The position numbers were made by a program, and so were the translations under genes. From an uncultured Coriobacteriaceae bacterium (GTDB lineage Bacteria > Actinomycetota > Coriobacteriia > Coriobacteriales > Atopobiaceae), in assembly GCA_902788705.1 (NCBI GenBank), contig CADALE010000001.1:62001-126000 (forward strand): a stretch of 64,000 nt of DNA, read 5' to 3'. Positions 9,065-16,854 of this stretch are shown here, in pieces. The notes below the pieces were generated by a model. It saw only the letters and a program-made list of their open reading frames with translations, did no database searches and was not told the origin of the DNA. Position 1 is the stretch's first letter; every line of letters starts with the position of its first letter.

Positions 9065-10096
9065 ATGGATTTCGTTTCCGAAGCCAAGCAGTTCATATCC
9101 CGTGCGCAGTCGGGAAGCGTGAGCAGGATGCTCAAGCTTGCGCGGAAGGTGCATGAGCAGTCGGGCTATCCCACGCCGGTGGTGGTGGCCGACATGGCAG
9201 CCTGCATCCTGCGCTATGGAATCGGGTACCAGGAGTATGTGTCCAACGGGTTTGCCGGCAAGCCCGATCGCCTGCGCAAGACCTACATGACAATGAGCCA
9301 CAACATCGCGCTTACGCGCCTTCTGTGCGACCGCTCGCTCTACCCGGTCTTCGAGGACAAGGTGGCCTTCCTCAAGACCTTCGACCGCTTCGTGGGCCGT
9401 GACTGGCTGGACGTGCAGGCCTCCACGCCCGACGAGGTGGCGGCCTTCATGCGCGACCACCGCACGGTGTTTGCCAAGCCTACCGACAGCTTCGGCGGCC
9501 AGGGCATCGAGCGCCTTGAGGGAGGCTCGCTGCCCCCCAACCCCACCGAGCTGCGCGACACCCTGCTTGCCAAAGGCCAGCTGCTGCTGGAGGAGGGCAT
9601 CGTGCAGCACCCCGGGATGGCGCGCCTGTGCGACACCAGCATCAACACCGTCCGCATCGTCACGCTGGTGACAAAGTCCGGTCCGCGCCACGTGTACTCG
9701 CTCGTGCGCATGGGCCTGGGCAACAGCTTCGTGGACAACGTGTCAAGCGGTGGCATGTACACGTGGGTGGACGATGACGGCGTGCTGCGCTACCCCTGCT
9801 TCCATGACAAGAGCGCCTCGTACATAGACGTGCACCCCAAGTCGGGCCTGCCCATCATCGGCTTCGAGATCCCCCTGTACCGCGAGGCAGTGGACCTGTG
9901 CCTGGAGGCCGCCATGGTGGAGCCGCGCGTGGGGTACGTGGGCTGGGACGTTGCCATCACCCCCGATGGCCCCGTGCTGGTGGAGGGCAACCTCATCCCG
10001 GGCTATGACATGCCGCAGAACGCCGCCTTCCATCCCGATGGGGTGGGCATGCTGCCCACGTTCGAGGAAGCCCTCGGCTTCCCCGTGCCCCGATAG
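9065..10096 (+). CDS. ATP-grasp protein of the sugar-transfer-associated type (copy 1)
   Basis: 343 aa. The C-terminal two thirds have ATP-grasp features: a Lys in VFAKPTDSFGGQGIE (ATP lid region), LLEEGIVQHP, and metal-binding WDVAITPDGPVLVEGN near the end. This resembles the ATPgrasp_ST family, usually found with polysaccharide or glycosyltransferase genes. ATP-grasp enzymes ligate a carboxylate to an amine, thiol or hydroxyl; the substrate here is unknown. No signal peptide or membrane span is visible. A CTGGAGGAC site supports the ATG at 9065. The next gene is a diverged paralogue in the same orientation. Confidence 0.8.
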   Translation: MDFVSEAKQFISRAQSGSVSRMLKLARKVHEQSGYPTPVVVADMAACILRYGIGYQEYVSNGFAGKPDRLRKTYMTMSHNIALTRLLCDRSLYPVFEDKVAFLKTFDRFVGRDWLDVQASTPDEVAAFMRDHRTVFAKPTDSFGGQGIERLEGGSLPPNPTELRDTLLAKGQLLLEEGIVQHPGMARLCDTSINTVRIVTLVTKSGPRHVYSLVRMGLGNSFVDNVSSGGMYTWVDDDGVLRYPCFHDKSASYIDVHPKSGLPIIGFEIPLYREAVDLCLEAAMVEPRVGYVGWDVAITPDGPVLVEGNLIPGYDMPQNAAFHPDGVGMLPTFEEALGFPVPR

Positions 10097-10296
10097 GGCG
10101 CGGCCGCATCCGTTTCCGGCTCCATGGTGGCGCTGCCTGTGCAGCAACCTTAAATCAGATTCAAATATGTCTGCAAACGATGGCGGCGCTGTGTACGTTC
10201 GGTTTCGCTTTCACGAGGTCATGCTCCCGTTGGGACATAGTGTTCACCTGCCACCAAGTGCGTGGCACACGCACGGCCGTCTGACTGGGAGACCAC

Positions 10297-11313
10297 ATGA
10301 TCAGCCTCCGTTATCTAGCCCGGGTTGCGTCAGGCATGAGCTTGGACAAGCTCATGGGCTGCGTGAACGAGGCCCACGAGCGCAGCGGCAAGCCCAAGGC
10401 GATGCTGCTGCTTGACATCATCCACTGCATCCGCAAGTTTGGCGCGGGCTACTACGACTACCTCATCTTTGAGTTCTACGAGATGGACGACGCCCAGCGC
10501 GCAACCTACATGACCCGCCTGCGCAACAAGCGCTTCGACGACATGATCAACGATCCGGTGGACGCCGAGATCTTCGACGACAAGAGCCGCTTCTACGCCC
10601 ACTTCTCCAATTACCTGCGGCGCGGGTGGCTTGACTTGGCCACGGCATCGGATGAGGAGCTTTCCCAGTTCCTGTCAAGCCGCGAGTACGTGATAGCCAA
10701 GCCAAGCGAAGGAGAGTGCGGCAAGGGCATCGAGAAGCTGCGCCTGGCCGACTTTGGCTCGGTGGACGAGGCGATGGCCTACCTGCGTTCGCCGGAGCAG
10801 GGGTTTGGCGTGGTGGAGGACCTGCTGGTGCAGCATCCCGAGATGTCGCGCCTCTACCCGCACTCGGTCAACTGCATGCGCATGGCCACGGTGTGGTGGC
10901 AGGGACAGGCGCATCTGCTGTACGCGGTGCTCAAGACGGGCAACCACGGCAAGTTTGTGGACAACCTCGAGAACGGCGGCTTTGCCTGCCACATGGACCT
11001 TGCGACCGGCACCGTGGTAGGGCCCGGCCACACCAACACGCAGGCGCTGGCGGAGGAGCACCCCATGACGGGCGTGCGGTTTGAGGGCTTCGAGGTGCCG
11101 TTCTTCGAGGAAGCCTGCGAGCTGGTGAAGAGCGCCGCAGGCGTGATCCCCACCGTGGGCTACATCGGCTGGGACGTGGCCATTGCCGCCGACGGCCCCG
11201 CCATCATCGAGGGCAACCACTACGCCGCCTACGACTTCCCGCAGCTGCCCGACCGCAGCCAGCCACGACGGGGCCTTGCGGGCATGCTTGCCGACATCGG
11301 CATCAGGGTGTAG
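10297..11313 (+). CDS. ATP-grasp protein of the sugar-transfer-associated type (copy 2)
   Basis: 338 aa paralogue of the preceding gene: the YVIAKPSEGECGKGIEKL lid, VVEDLLVQHPEMSRL, the FVDNLENGG segment and the GYIGWDVAIAADGPAIIEGN metal site align in order. The N-terminus is more diverged, so the pair may act on different substrates or as a heteromer. A 200-nt gap with a short AT-rich patch (around 10150) separates the copies, so this one may have its own promoter. The ATG at 10297 follows GGGAG; an in-frame ATG at 10336 is possible. Confidence 0.78.
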   Translation: MISLRYLARVASGMSLDKLMGCVNEAHERSGKPKAMLLLDIIHCIRKFGAGYYDYLIFEFYEMDDAQRATYMTRLRNKRFDDMINDPVDAEIFDDKSRFYAHFSNYLRRGWLDLATASDEELSQFLSSREYVIAKPSEGECGKGIEKLRLADFGSVDEAMAYLRSPEQGFGVVEDLLVQHPEMSRLYPHSVNCMRMATVWWQGQAHLLYAVLKTGNHGKFVDNLENGGFACHMDLATGTVVGPGHTNTQALAEEHPMTGVRFEGFEVPFFEEACELVKSAAGVIPTVGYIGWDVAIAADGPAIIEGNHYAAYDFPQLPDRSQPRRGLAGMLADIGIRV

Positions 11314-11378
11314 GCGGTCGCCTTGCCGGATGCGGCGGCGCGCCCGTCGCGGGTTTCGTGAAGATGTGTGGTCTCAAG

Positions 11379-11414
11379 AGCCCCCTTGCGCCGCGTGCAC
11401 AAGGGGGCTATCAT
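11379..11414 (+). promoter_or_regulatory. infC operon promoter inside a perfect palindrome
   Basis: TTGCGC (11386-11391), a 17-nt spacer and TATCAT (11409-11414) form a sigma70-type promoter. The same stretch carries the 9-bp inverted repeat AGCCCCCTT (11379-11387) and AAGGGGGCT (11401-11409), overlapping the -35 and the first base of the -10. It may be an operator, or a read-through-limiting hairpin of the upstream gene. Confidence 0.6.
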
Positions 11415-11560
11415 ACCAACTTGTGTTTATGAAGCGGGGCAGAGCGTGTGCCCCCACCTCGTGGCGCCAACAAGGCAGCTGCCTGGTCAGACAACGGATT
11501 CTCCTCCCGCCTTGTGCGGGCATTGTCTCCCGGGATGCTGTATGCGCCGGGAGTTTTTTT
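11415..11560 (+). promoter_or_regulatory. infC-rpmI-rplT leader with attenuator-like terminator
   Basis: About 200 nt of leader precede infC. ACAAGGC (11470-11476) can pair with GCCTTGT (11509-11515); the latter overlaps a competing hairpin CCCGC/GCGGG. A typical terminator follows: CTCCCGG (11527-11533) with CCGGGAG (11547-11553) and seven T. Leaders of infC-rpmI-rplT operons are commonly controlled by L20 or IF3 binding or by attenuation. Which mechanism applies here cannot be read from sequence alone. Confidence 0.65.
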
Positions 11561-11619
11561 ATGCGGCGGCAACGCCGCACAGCGAACGCGATGCTCCAGC
11601 GTCGCGCAGGAAGGAAGGT

Positions 11620-12180
11620 GTGAACGAGATAGCTAAGCAAGAGGGCCCTCGCATCAACGACGAGATCACCGCACGTACCTGTCGCCTCATCGGCGTGGAC
11701 GGCTCGCAGCTGGGCATCTTTGGCCTGCGCGACGCCCAGCGCATCGCTGACGAGCAGAACCTCGACCTTGTGGAGATTGCCCCTAACTCCGATCCCCCGG
11801 TGTGCAAGGTGATGGACTACGGCAAGTATCGCTATGAGCAGGACCGCAAGGCCAAGGCTGCGCGCAAGAACCAGGCACGCGTCGAGGTCAAGGAGATGAA
11901 GTTCCGTCCCAAGATCGACGACGGCGACTACGAGACCAAGAAGAAGCACATCCTGCGCTTCCTCAAGGGCGGCGCACGCGTCAAGATCACCATCATGTTC
12001 CGTGGCCGCGAGATGGCCCACCCGGAGCAGGGACGCATGGTGCTCGACCGTCTGGCCGAGGACCTCAGGCCCTATGCCACCATCGAGCAGCAGCCCAAGA
12101 TGGAGGGCCGCAACATGCACATGCTCGTCGCCCCGATCAAGGGTGCCTTCGATAGGCAGCCCGAGGGCGACGCCGAGTAG
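11620..12180 (+). CDS. infC: Translation initiation factor IF-3
   Basis: 186 aa. IF-3 binds the 30S subunit and checks start-codon and initiator-tRNA pairing. The N-domain (RINDEI, VRLIG-like [40 protein letters not shown]) and C-domain ([28 protein letters not shown]-like [11 protein letters not shown]) are complete. The likely start is GTG at 11620 after AGGAAGGAAGG; unusual starts are common for infC because IF-3 discriminates against them. First gene of infC-rpmI-rplT. Confidence 0.96.
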   Translation: MNEIAKQEGPRINDEITARTCRLIGVDGSQLGIFGLRDAQRIADEQNLDLVEIAPNSDPPVCKVMDYGKYRYEQDRKAKAARKNQARVEVKEMKFRPKIDDGDYETKKKHILRFLKGGARVKITIMFRGREMAHPEQGRMVLDRLAEDLRPYATIEQQPKMEGRNMHMLVAPIKGAFDRQPEGDAE

Positions 12181-12193
12181 AAGGAGTAGAGAA

Positions 12194-12391
12194 ATGCCCA
12201 AGATGAAGACCCACAAGGGTACCGCCAAGCGCTTCCGCAAGACCGGCAGCGGCAAGATCATGCGCGGCAAGGCGTTCAAGAGCCACATCCTCACCAAGAA
12301 GTCGCCCAAGCGCATCCGCGGCTTCCGCCAGGAGACCGAGCTGGCTCCCGCCGACGTCAAGGTCGTCTCGGCACGCATGGGCAACAAGTAG
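12194..12391 (+). CDS. rpmI: 50S ribosomal protein L35
   Basis: 65 aa, the usual length. Basic sequence beginning [14 protein letters not shown] with [12 protein letters not shown] and a C-terminal [16 protein letters not shown] lies 8 nt before the ATG and 13 nt after the infC stop. A small structural protein of the large subunit, encoded between IF-3 and L20 as in most bacteria. Confidence 0.97.
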   Translation: MPKMKTHKGTAKRFRKTGSGKIMRGKAFKSHILTKKSPKRIRGFRQETELAPADVKVVSARMGNK

Positions 12392-12434
12392 GCGCCTCGC
12401 GCCCTTCCAATCGTTTTCTGAGGAGTGATGATAT

Positions 12435-12797
12435 ATGGCACGAGTCAAGCGCGCAGTCGCCGGCCACAAGAAGCGTAACACCCTGGTCGAGCGTACCAAG
12501 GGCTACTATGGCGTTCGTTCCCGCACCTTCCGCGGCATGAAGGAGCAGGCCCAGCATTCTGGCCAGTATGCCTATCGTGACCGTCGCAACAAGAAGCGCG
12601 ACATCCGCGGCCTGTGGATTCAGCGCATCAACGCCGCTGCCCGCATGAACGACCTTTCCTACAGCAAGTTCATGCACGGCCTGAAGCTCGCTGGCGTCGA
12701 GCTTGACCGCAAGGTCCTGGCCCAGATCGCCTACGAGGACGAGGCCACGTTCGCGGCCCTCGCCGAGGTTGCCAAGAAGGCCCTCGCCGCCGAGTAG
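12435..12797 (+). CDS. rplT: 50S ribosomal protein L20
   Basis: 120 aa. [38 protein letters not shown] is the conserved extended N-terminal tail, followed by [22 protein letters not shown]20 is an early 23S rRNA binder and in many bacteria represses its own operon through the leader. A GAGGAGTG site precedes the ATG. Last gene before a strong terminator. Confidence 0.97.
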   Translation: MARVKRAVAGHKKRNTLVERTKGYYGVRSRTFRGMKEQAQHSGQYAYRDRRNKKRDIRGLWIQRINAAARMNDLSYSKFMHGLKLAGVELDRKVLAQIAYEDEATFAALAEVAKKALAAE

Positions 12798-12820
12798 CAC
12801 CGCATCGATAGCCATGCCAA

Positions 12821-12852
12821 GGGGCCCGCAGGATTGCCTGCGGGCCCCTTTT
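12821..12852 (+). terminator. Terminator of infC-rpmI-rplT
   Basis: GGGGCCCGCAGG (12821-12832) pairs perfectly with CCTGCGGGCCCC (12837-12848) over a 4-nt loop, then TTTT. It faces the convergent phosphatase gene. Confidence 0.9.
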
Positions 12853-12891
12853 GTGTGACGTGCGTGCGCGTTGCCGTGGCGTGTGGCGGCC

Positions 12892-13497
12892 CTAGCAGTT
12901 TAGGACCGAGTCGTCCGGTTCGAAAAGGTCTACCAGCGAGAACGTACCGTCCTGGTAGGTGAAGGTGTACAGCGAGCAGTTCTTGCTAACGCTGCTCACA
13001 TGCACCAGGTTGTGCTGGTCCCACGAGCTGGTGAAGCAGCGTATGCAGGCGCCGTGCGACACGGCCAGCACGCGCTCGTGGTCCTCGCGCTCCATGATGT
13101 CGGCGAGCGTCTTGTTCATGCGTGCCGCCACGGTTGCCTCAGAGTCGCCGCCAAACTGCACGAGCCAGTTGCCGTAGCTCTCATACGGGCTGCCCACGGC
13201 GGCAAACAGCCCGTAGGGGCATCCCTCAAGCTCGCCGTAGTGAAACTCCTTCAGGCCCTTGGTGCGCACGTAGGGCATGGCGCCGCGCGTCACCACCTCG
13301 AGCGTGTCGCAGGCTCGCTCCGCCGACGACGAGTAGGCGTGGTCGAAGGTGAGGCCCAGCGCCTCGATGTGGTCGCGCGTGAGCTTTGCCTGAGCGATGC
13401 CTCGCTCGGTGAGGGGCGAGTCGCACCAGCCCTGGATGATGCCGCGGCTGTTGAAGAAGGTCTGGCCATGGCGCATGAGGTAGAGGGTCTTGGTCAT
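12892..13497 (-). CDS. Histidine phosphatase (phosphoglycerate-mutase-like)
   Basis: 201 aa. The catalytic LMRHGQT motif (R9, H10) and the second His in AVSHGAC define the histidine phosphatase superfamily; the phosphate-pocket Arg is in SSSAERACDT. Members include cofactor-dependent mutases and broad phosphatases; this length suits a GpmB/CobC-type phosphatase. It starts 4 nt after the stop of the WecA-like gene, with an AAGGTGACC site inside that gene's end, so the two are co-transcribed. A role on a cell-wall sugar phosphate is possible but is inference. Confidence 0.88.
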   Translation of the reverse strand: MTKTLYLMRHGQTFFNSRGIIQGWCDSPLTERGIAQAKLTRDHIEALGLTFDHAYSSSAERACDTLEVVTRGAMPYVRTKGLKEFHYGELEGCPYGLFAAVGSPYESYGNWLVQFGGDSEATVAARMNKTLADIMEREDHERVLAVSHGACIRCFTSSWDQHNLVHVSSVSKNCSLYTFTYQDGTFSLVDLFEPDDSVLNC

Positions 13498-13501
13498 GAG
13501 G

Positions 13502-14722
13502 TCACCTTGTGCTGGGGTCTTCGCCCTGTGGGCGACGGAAGTGGCGGCCGCCGCGCTCCTCGCGGAGGCGCTGCTCCTCGGCGTGAAACGCCGGGTCCTG
13601 CGGGCCGATGAGCTCGTCCTCGCCGGTCACGGGGTTGTGATGGTGCAGCAGCACGGGCTGGAAGAGGTGCAGATGGGCTGCGAAGGCAGCTGACGCCCCG
13701 ATGAGCACGACGAAGATGACGATGCGCGGGATGGTGGGAACCTGGGTCATCACGAAGGTTCCCATGCACAGAAGCGTCGTCCACAGGTACATCACCAGCA
13801 CGGCCTGGCGCTGGTCGAAGCCCTCGTCGATGAGGCGGTGGTGGATGTGGCCGCGGTCGGCCTGCCCGATGCTCACGTTGGCGCGCTTGCGGCGGACGAT
13901 GGCCGAGAAGGTGTCGATGATGGGGATGCCGGCTATGACGAGGGGCACGATGATGGTGGTGAGGCCCGCGATGCGCGTGACCGACAGCAGCGAGGTGGTT
14001 CCCAGGGCAAACCCGATGAGCAGGGCGCCCGAGTCGCCCAGGAAGATGGACGCCGGGTTGAAGTTGTAGCGCAGGAACGCCAAGGTGGACCCAGTGATGG
14101 CTATCGCCAGCGATGCGGCGTCCATGCGATCGGCCATCACGGCCAGCACGAACATGGTGGTGGCAGAGATGCAGGCGATACCTGACGAGAGGCCGTCGAG
14201 GCCGTCGATGAGGTTGAAGACGTGCGCGAAGCTCACGAGGTAGGCAACCGTCACCGGATAGGCAAGCCAGCCCACGTCAAGGAGGCTGTCGGTGAAGGGG
14301 TTGACGATGACGCCCACCACTAGGCCGCCCGAGACGGCGATGGCTGCTGCCAGTATCGTGCCTGCCAGCTTCTTCTTGGGGCTGAGCGACCACTTGTCGT
14401 CGGCTAGGCCGGTGAGGAAGATGACGAAGAAGGCCGCCACGAGGTACCAGTAGTTGAGGTGCAGGTGCGGGGACGACTGTAGCACCATGGGCCAGCCAAG
14501 GTACATGGTGCCCACGTATTGCATCGAGAACGCCGCGACGATGCCCAGGAAGATGGCGATGCCGCCCATGCGGGGGATGGGCACGCGGTTGACGCGGCGC
14601 TTGTTGGGACGGTCCACCGCGCCGATGTGCCAGGCGAAGGCACGGGCCAGCGGCGTGGTTGCCAGCACCGTGACGAAGGCAGCCGTGAAGAGGCTGAGGT
14701 ATGGGACCCACGGTCGCAGCAT
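13502..14722 (-). CDS. Undecaprenyl-phosphate sugar-1-phosphate transferase (WecA/TagO family)
   Basis: 406 aa polytopic membrane protein with about ten hydrophobic segments. Family motifs are present: PNKRRVNRVPIPRMGG, the Asp-rich LADDKW, NLIDGLDGLSSG, and the HIHHRLID loop. WecA/TagO enzymes move GlcNAc-1-phosphate (or a similar sugar) from UDP-sugar to undecaprenyl phosphate to start teichoic-acid, arabinogalactan-type or surface-polymer synthesis; the sugar cannot be told. The ATG at 14722 has GGGGAGGAG upstream, so the longer reading to 14953 is rejected. The hydrophilic tail of about 60 residues (HLHLFQPVLLHHHNP...) is longer than usual. An extended -10 on the minus strand (TGCTAGGGT, 14755-14763) lies upstream. 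Confidence 0.9.
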   Translation of the reverse strand: MLRPWVPYLSLFTAAFVTVLATTPLARAFAWHIGAVDRPNKRRVNRVPIPRMGGIAIFLGIVAAFSMQYVGTMYLGWPMVLQSSPHLHLNYWYLVAAFFVIFLTGLADDKWSLSPKKKLAGTILAAAIAVSGGLVVGVIVNPFTDSLLDVGWLAYPVTVAYLVSFAHVFNLIDGLDGLSSGIACISATTMFVLAVMADRMDAASLAIAITGSTLAFLRYNFNPASIFLGDSGALLIGFALGTTSLLSVTRIAGLTTIIVPLVIAGIPIIDTFSAIVRRKRANVSIGQADRGHIHHRLIDEGFDQRQAVLVMYLWTTLLCMGTFVMTQVPTIPRIVIFVVLIGASAAFAAHLHLFQPVLLHHHNPVTGEDELIGPQDPAFHAEEQRLREERGGRHFRRPQGEDPSTR

Positions 14723-14754
14723 CGCCTCTCTCCTCCCCGTCGACGGCAACCGGT

Positions 14755-14763
14755 ACCCTAGCA
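14755..14763 (-). promoter_or_regulatory. Extended -10 promoter for the WecA-like operon
   Basis: Minus-strand TG-C-TAGGGT about 33 nt upstream of the start codon fits the recurrent TGnTAnnnT pattern. Confidence 0.4.
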
Positions 14764-14880
14764 TGATACCCCATGGCTGGCTGGGCTCTTCCGAGGGGCG
14801 TCGCGAGCATAAAAAACGACCTGTACCGAAGGACAGGCCGAACAATCTCATTTTGCCGCGTCGTGGCCACATGTCAAGAC

Positions 14881-14889
14881 TGGTATTGT
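14881..14889 (+). promoter_or_regulatory. Extended -10 promoter for the candidate 6S RNA
   Basis: TG-G-TATTGT, preceded by AAGAC as at 1516-1520. Transcription would start near 14896. Confidence 0.45.
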
Positions 14890-14895
14890 CGAGGA

Positions 14896-15085
14896 GGGAT
14901 GCGTATAGTTGTTGGTGTCGACCTCCTGCGGCACAAACTGGGTGAACCGACAAGTTACATCAGGGAGCCCAAAATCTCGTGTTCAGTACAGGGATCCTCC
15001 GTTGTTGAGGAAGCTGGAACGCGCGATGAGGGCACCCACCTTATGAAGGTGGGTTCATTATCGTGCTGCGGGAGGCGGCTTTTTG
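14896..15085 (+). ncRNA. ssrS: Candidate 6S RNA
   Basis: No protein-coding gene covers this stretch. CCTCCTGCGGCAC (14922-14934) pairs over 13 positions, two of them G-U, with GTGCTGCGGGAGG (15063-15075), and GTCG/CGGC extends the stem; TTTTT follows at 15080-15084. The enclosed 130 nt fold as a rod and include the hairpin CCCACCTT-ATG-AAGGTGGG (about 15034-15051) followed by TTCA. Long closing stem, open centre, a small 3'-side hairpin of CACCTT...AAGG(G)TTCA type and a T-run end are hallmarks of 6S RNA, the RNA polymerase-binding regulator. Length about 190 nt also fits. Another structured RNA is possible. Confidence 0.62.
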
Positions 15086-15166
15086 TTTGGTGCCTGCGCG
15101 GACGTGGCACACACCGGGCGGGGGCGGTGCGACGCCGTGCGCCTCTTGTGACGCGCAAGTTTTTCA

Positions 15167-15195
15167 TTGACAGGCGCTTTCAACAGAGCCAAAAT
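15167..15195 (+). promoter_or_regulatory. Promoter of tRNA-Ala
   Basis: A consensus TTGACA (15167-15172), a 17-nt spacer and CAAAAT (15190-15195). One of the few classical -35 boxes in the window, as expected for a strongly expressed tRNA. Confidence 0.65.
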
Positions 15196-15216
15196 ATCGT
15201 TTGCACTACTTCACAT

Positions 15217-15292
15217 GGGGATGTAGCTCAGCTGGGAGAGCGCGGCGTTCGCAACGCTGAGGCCGAGGGTTCGAGTCCCTTCATCTCCACCA
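15217..15292 (+). tRNA. tRNA-Ala (CGC anticodon)
   Basis: 76 nt with encoded CCA. The acceptor GGGGATG pairs with CATCTCC with one G-U. The anticodon arm CGGCG-TTCGCAA-CGCTG gives CGC, reading GCG. The T arm is GAGGG-TTCGAGT-CCCTT. A dedicated tRNA for GCG suits the GC-rich codon use. Confidence 0.93.
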
Positions 15293-15303
15293 TGACTCTG
15301 AAG

Positions 15304-15332
15304 GACGCTTCCATTCGGGAGCGTCTTTTTTT
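15304..15332 (+). terminator. Terminator of tRNA-Ala
   Basis: GACGCT (15304-15309) pairs with AGCGTC (15320-15325), followed by seven T. Confidence 0.85.
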
Positions 15333-15452
15333 GTGGGTGCGGGGTTCCAGTGCAGGGTCCGTGTCTCTCATGGCCATGGGCGTTGGTGACCCAACCGTCC
15401 CAGCGCGGGACCGTTGAGGCATGCCCGCTCCCAGACAGCCCGCCCGCGCCCG

Positions 15453-15461
15453 TGGTACAGT
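15453..15461 (+). promoter_or_regulatory. Extended -10 promoter for the radical SAM gene
   Basis: TG-G-TACAGT, 36 nt before the ATG at 15497. Confidence 0.45.
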
Positions 15462-15496
15462 GTTCAGCTGGAATCTCCAGAGAAAGGTTGGCCGCC

Positions 15497-16471
15497 ATGG
15501 ACCTCACCCCAGCTGCATACGACCACTGCGAGCTGTGCCCGCGCCGTTGCGGCGCGCGGCGCACCGAGGGCCGCCCCGGCGTCTGCGGCGCCACGGCAAC
15601 CCTGCGCATCGCTCGCTCGGCCCTGCACTTCTGGGAGGAGCCTCCCATCTCGGGCGAGCGAGGCTCCGGCACCATCTTCTTCTCAGGCTGCCCGCTGCGC
15701 TGCGTCTTCTGCCAGAACCACGAGATCTCGCAGGAGGGCTTCGGACTTGAGGTCACCACGGGCCGCCTCGCCCAGATGATGCTCGAGCTGCAGGCCCAAG
15801 GCGCGCTCAACATCAACCTGGTCACGCCCCTGCACTTCGCGCCGCACGTGGTAGAGGCGGTGGGCCAGGCAAGGGAGATGGGCCTGACCCTGCCCATCGT
15901 GTGCAACACCTCGGGCTATGAGCGCCCCGAGCTGGTGGCGGCGCTCTCCGATGTGGTGGACGTGTGGCTGACCGACTACAAGTACGCCTCGCCCAGCCTG
16001 GCGCGCGAGCTCTCCTCGGCACCAGACTACCCAGAGGTGGCCCACGCCTCGCTTGCCGAGATGCTTGCCTCGCTGCGCGCGCACGGCGGTAGGCTTGCCG
16101 ACCCCGACGGGCCGGACGGCCTGCCCGGCCGCATGCTGTGCGGCATCGTGGTGCGCCATCTGGTGCTGCCTGGCCATGCCGACGACTCGCTTCGCGTGCT
16201 CGACGACGTGTGGGACCTCTGCGGCAACGACGTCGACCTCTCGGTGATGAACCAGTACACGCCCAATGAGGAGTGCCGCGCACGTGGCGGCAACCTTGCC
16301 CGCGGCGTCACCGACGAGGAGTACGATCTGGTGCTTGACCATGCCGACGACCTGGGCTTCGATCGCATGTGGTGGCAGCAGGGGGGCACCGTGTCGGAGA
16401 GCTTCGTGCCAGCCTTCGACGCGACGGGGGTGCTCGCGCCGGCTGACGAAGCCGCAGGTGGGGTACACTAG
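15497..16471 (+). CDS. Radical SAM protein, PflA-like activating-enzyme family
   Basis: 324 aa. The radical SAM cluster motif is CPLRCVFC (C65, C69, C72), followed by QNHEISQ, the usual context in the PflX/activase-like group. An N-terminal C11-x2-C14-x3-C18 with C30 looks like a second metal site, typical of this subfamily. The group is annotated as pyruvate-formate-lyase-activating-like, but its real substrate is mostly unknown. The upstream in-frame ATG at 15350 lies before the promoter; the ATG at 15497 has GAAAGG. No glycyl-radical enzyme gene is next to it. Confidence 0.85.
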   Translation: MDLTPAAYDHCELCPRRCGARRTEGRPGVCGATATLRIARSALHFWEEPPISGERGSGTIFFSGCPLRCVFCQNHEISQEGFGLEVTTGRLAQMMLELQAQGALNINLVTPLHFAPHVVEAVGQAREMGLTLPIVCNTSGYERPELVAALSDVVDVWLTDYKYASPSLARELSSAPDYPEVAHASLAEMLASLRAHGGRLADPDGPDGLPGRMLCGIVVRHLVLPGHADDSLRVLDDVWDLCGNDVDLSVMNQYTPNEECRARGGNLARGVTDEEYDLVLDHADDLGFDRMWWQQGGTVSESFVPAFDATGVLAPADEAAGGVH

Positions 16472-16537
16472 CAACTGCCCAATCCACGAGACGCTACTGC
16501 CGGCCACGCGCCGGCATGCCCATGACAAGGAGCTGCC

Positions 16538-16852
16538 ATGTCCGCATCAGACGCCCCGCTCACCGACGAGGAGCGCGCCGAGCTGGAGGCCCTTCGTGCC
16601 GAGCGCGCCGAGCGCGAGGCTGCCGAGCAGGCACAGCGCGAGCGCGCCGAGCTGGCCCGCATGCGCGCCGAGCGCGAGCGTTCCGAGCGCGAGCGCGCCC
16701 TGGACGAGCGCGACCGCCAGATTCGCGAGCGCAACGCAAGGCTCATGGAGCCCGATGACGACCTCAACATGCCGGTGGGCCAGAAGATGGTGCTGCTGGG
16801 CATCGCCGTCGTCGCGGCGCTTGCCATCCTCATGATGGTGTTCGGCAGGTAG
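16538..16852 (+). CDS. Small coiled-coil protein with a C-terminal membrane anchor
   Basis: 104 aa. Residues 8-70 are almost entirely charged (repeated RAERxERE, AELARMRAERERSERERA), predicting a long coiled coil. Residues ~80-102 (MVLLGIAVVAALAILMMVF) form a membrane span, so it is a tail-anchored protein. No family is recognised. AAGGAG precedes the ATG, and its stop lies 2 nt before the next gene's ATG, so the pair is translated together. It might anchor or organise a cell-envelope partner, perhaps the following hydrolase; this is inference. Confidence 0.75.
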   Translation: MSASDAPLTDEERAELEALRAERAEREAAEQAQRERAELARMRAERERSERERALDERDRQIRERNARLMEPDDDLNMPVGQKMVLLGIAVVAALAILMMVFGR

Positions 16853-16854
16853 CC

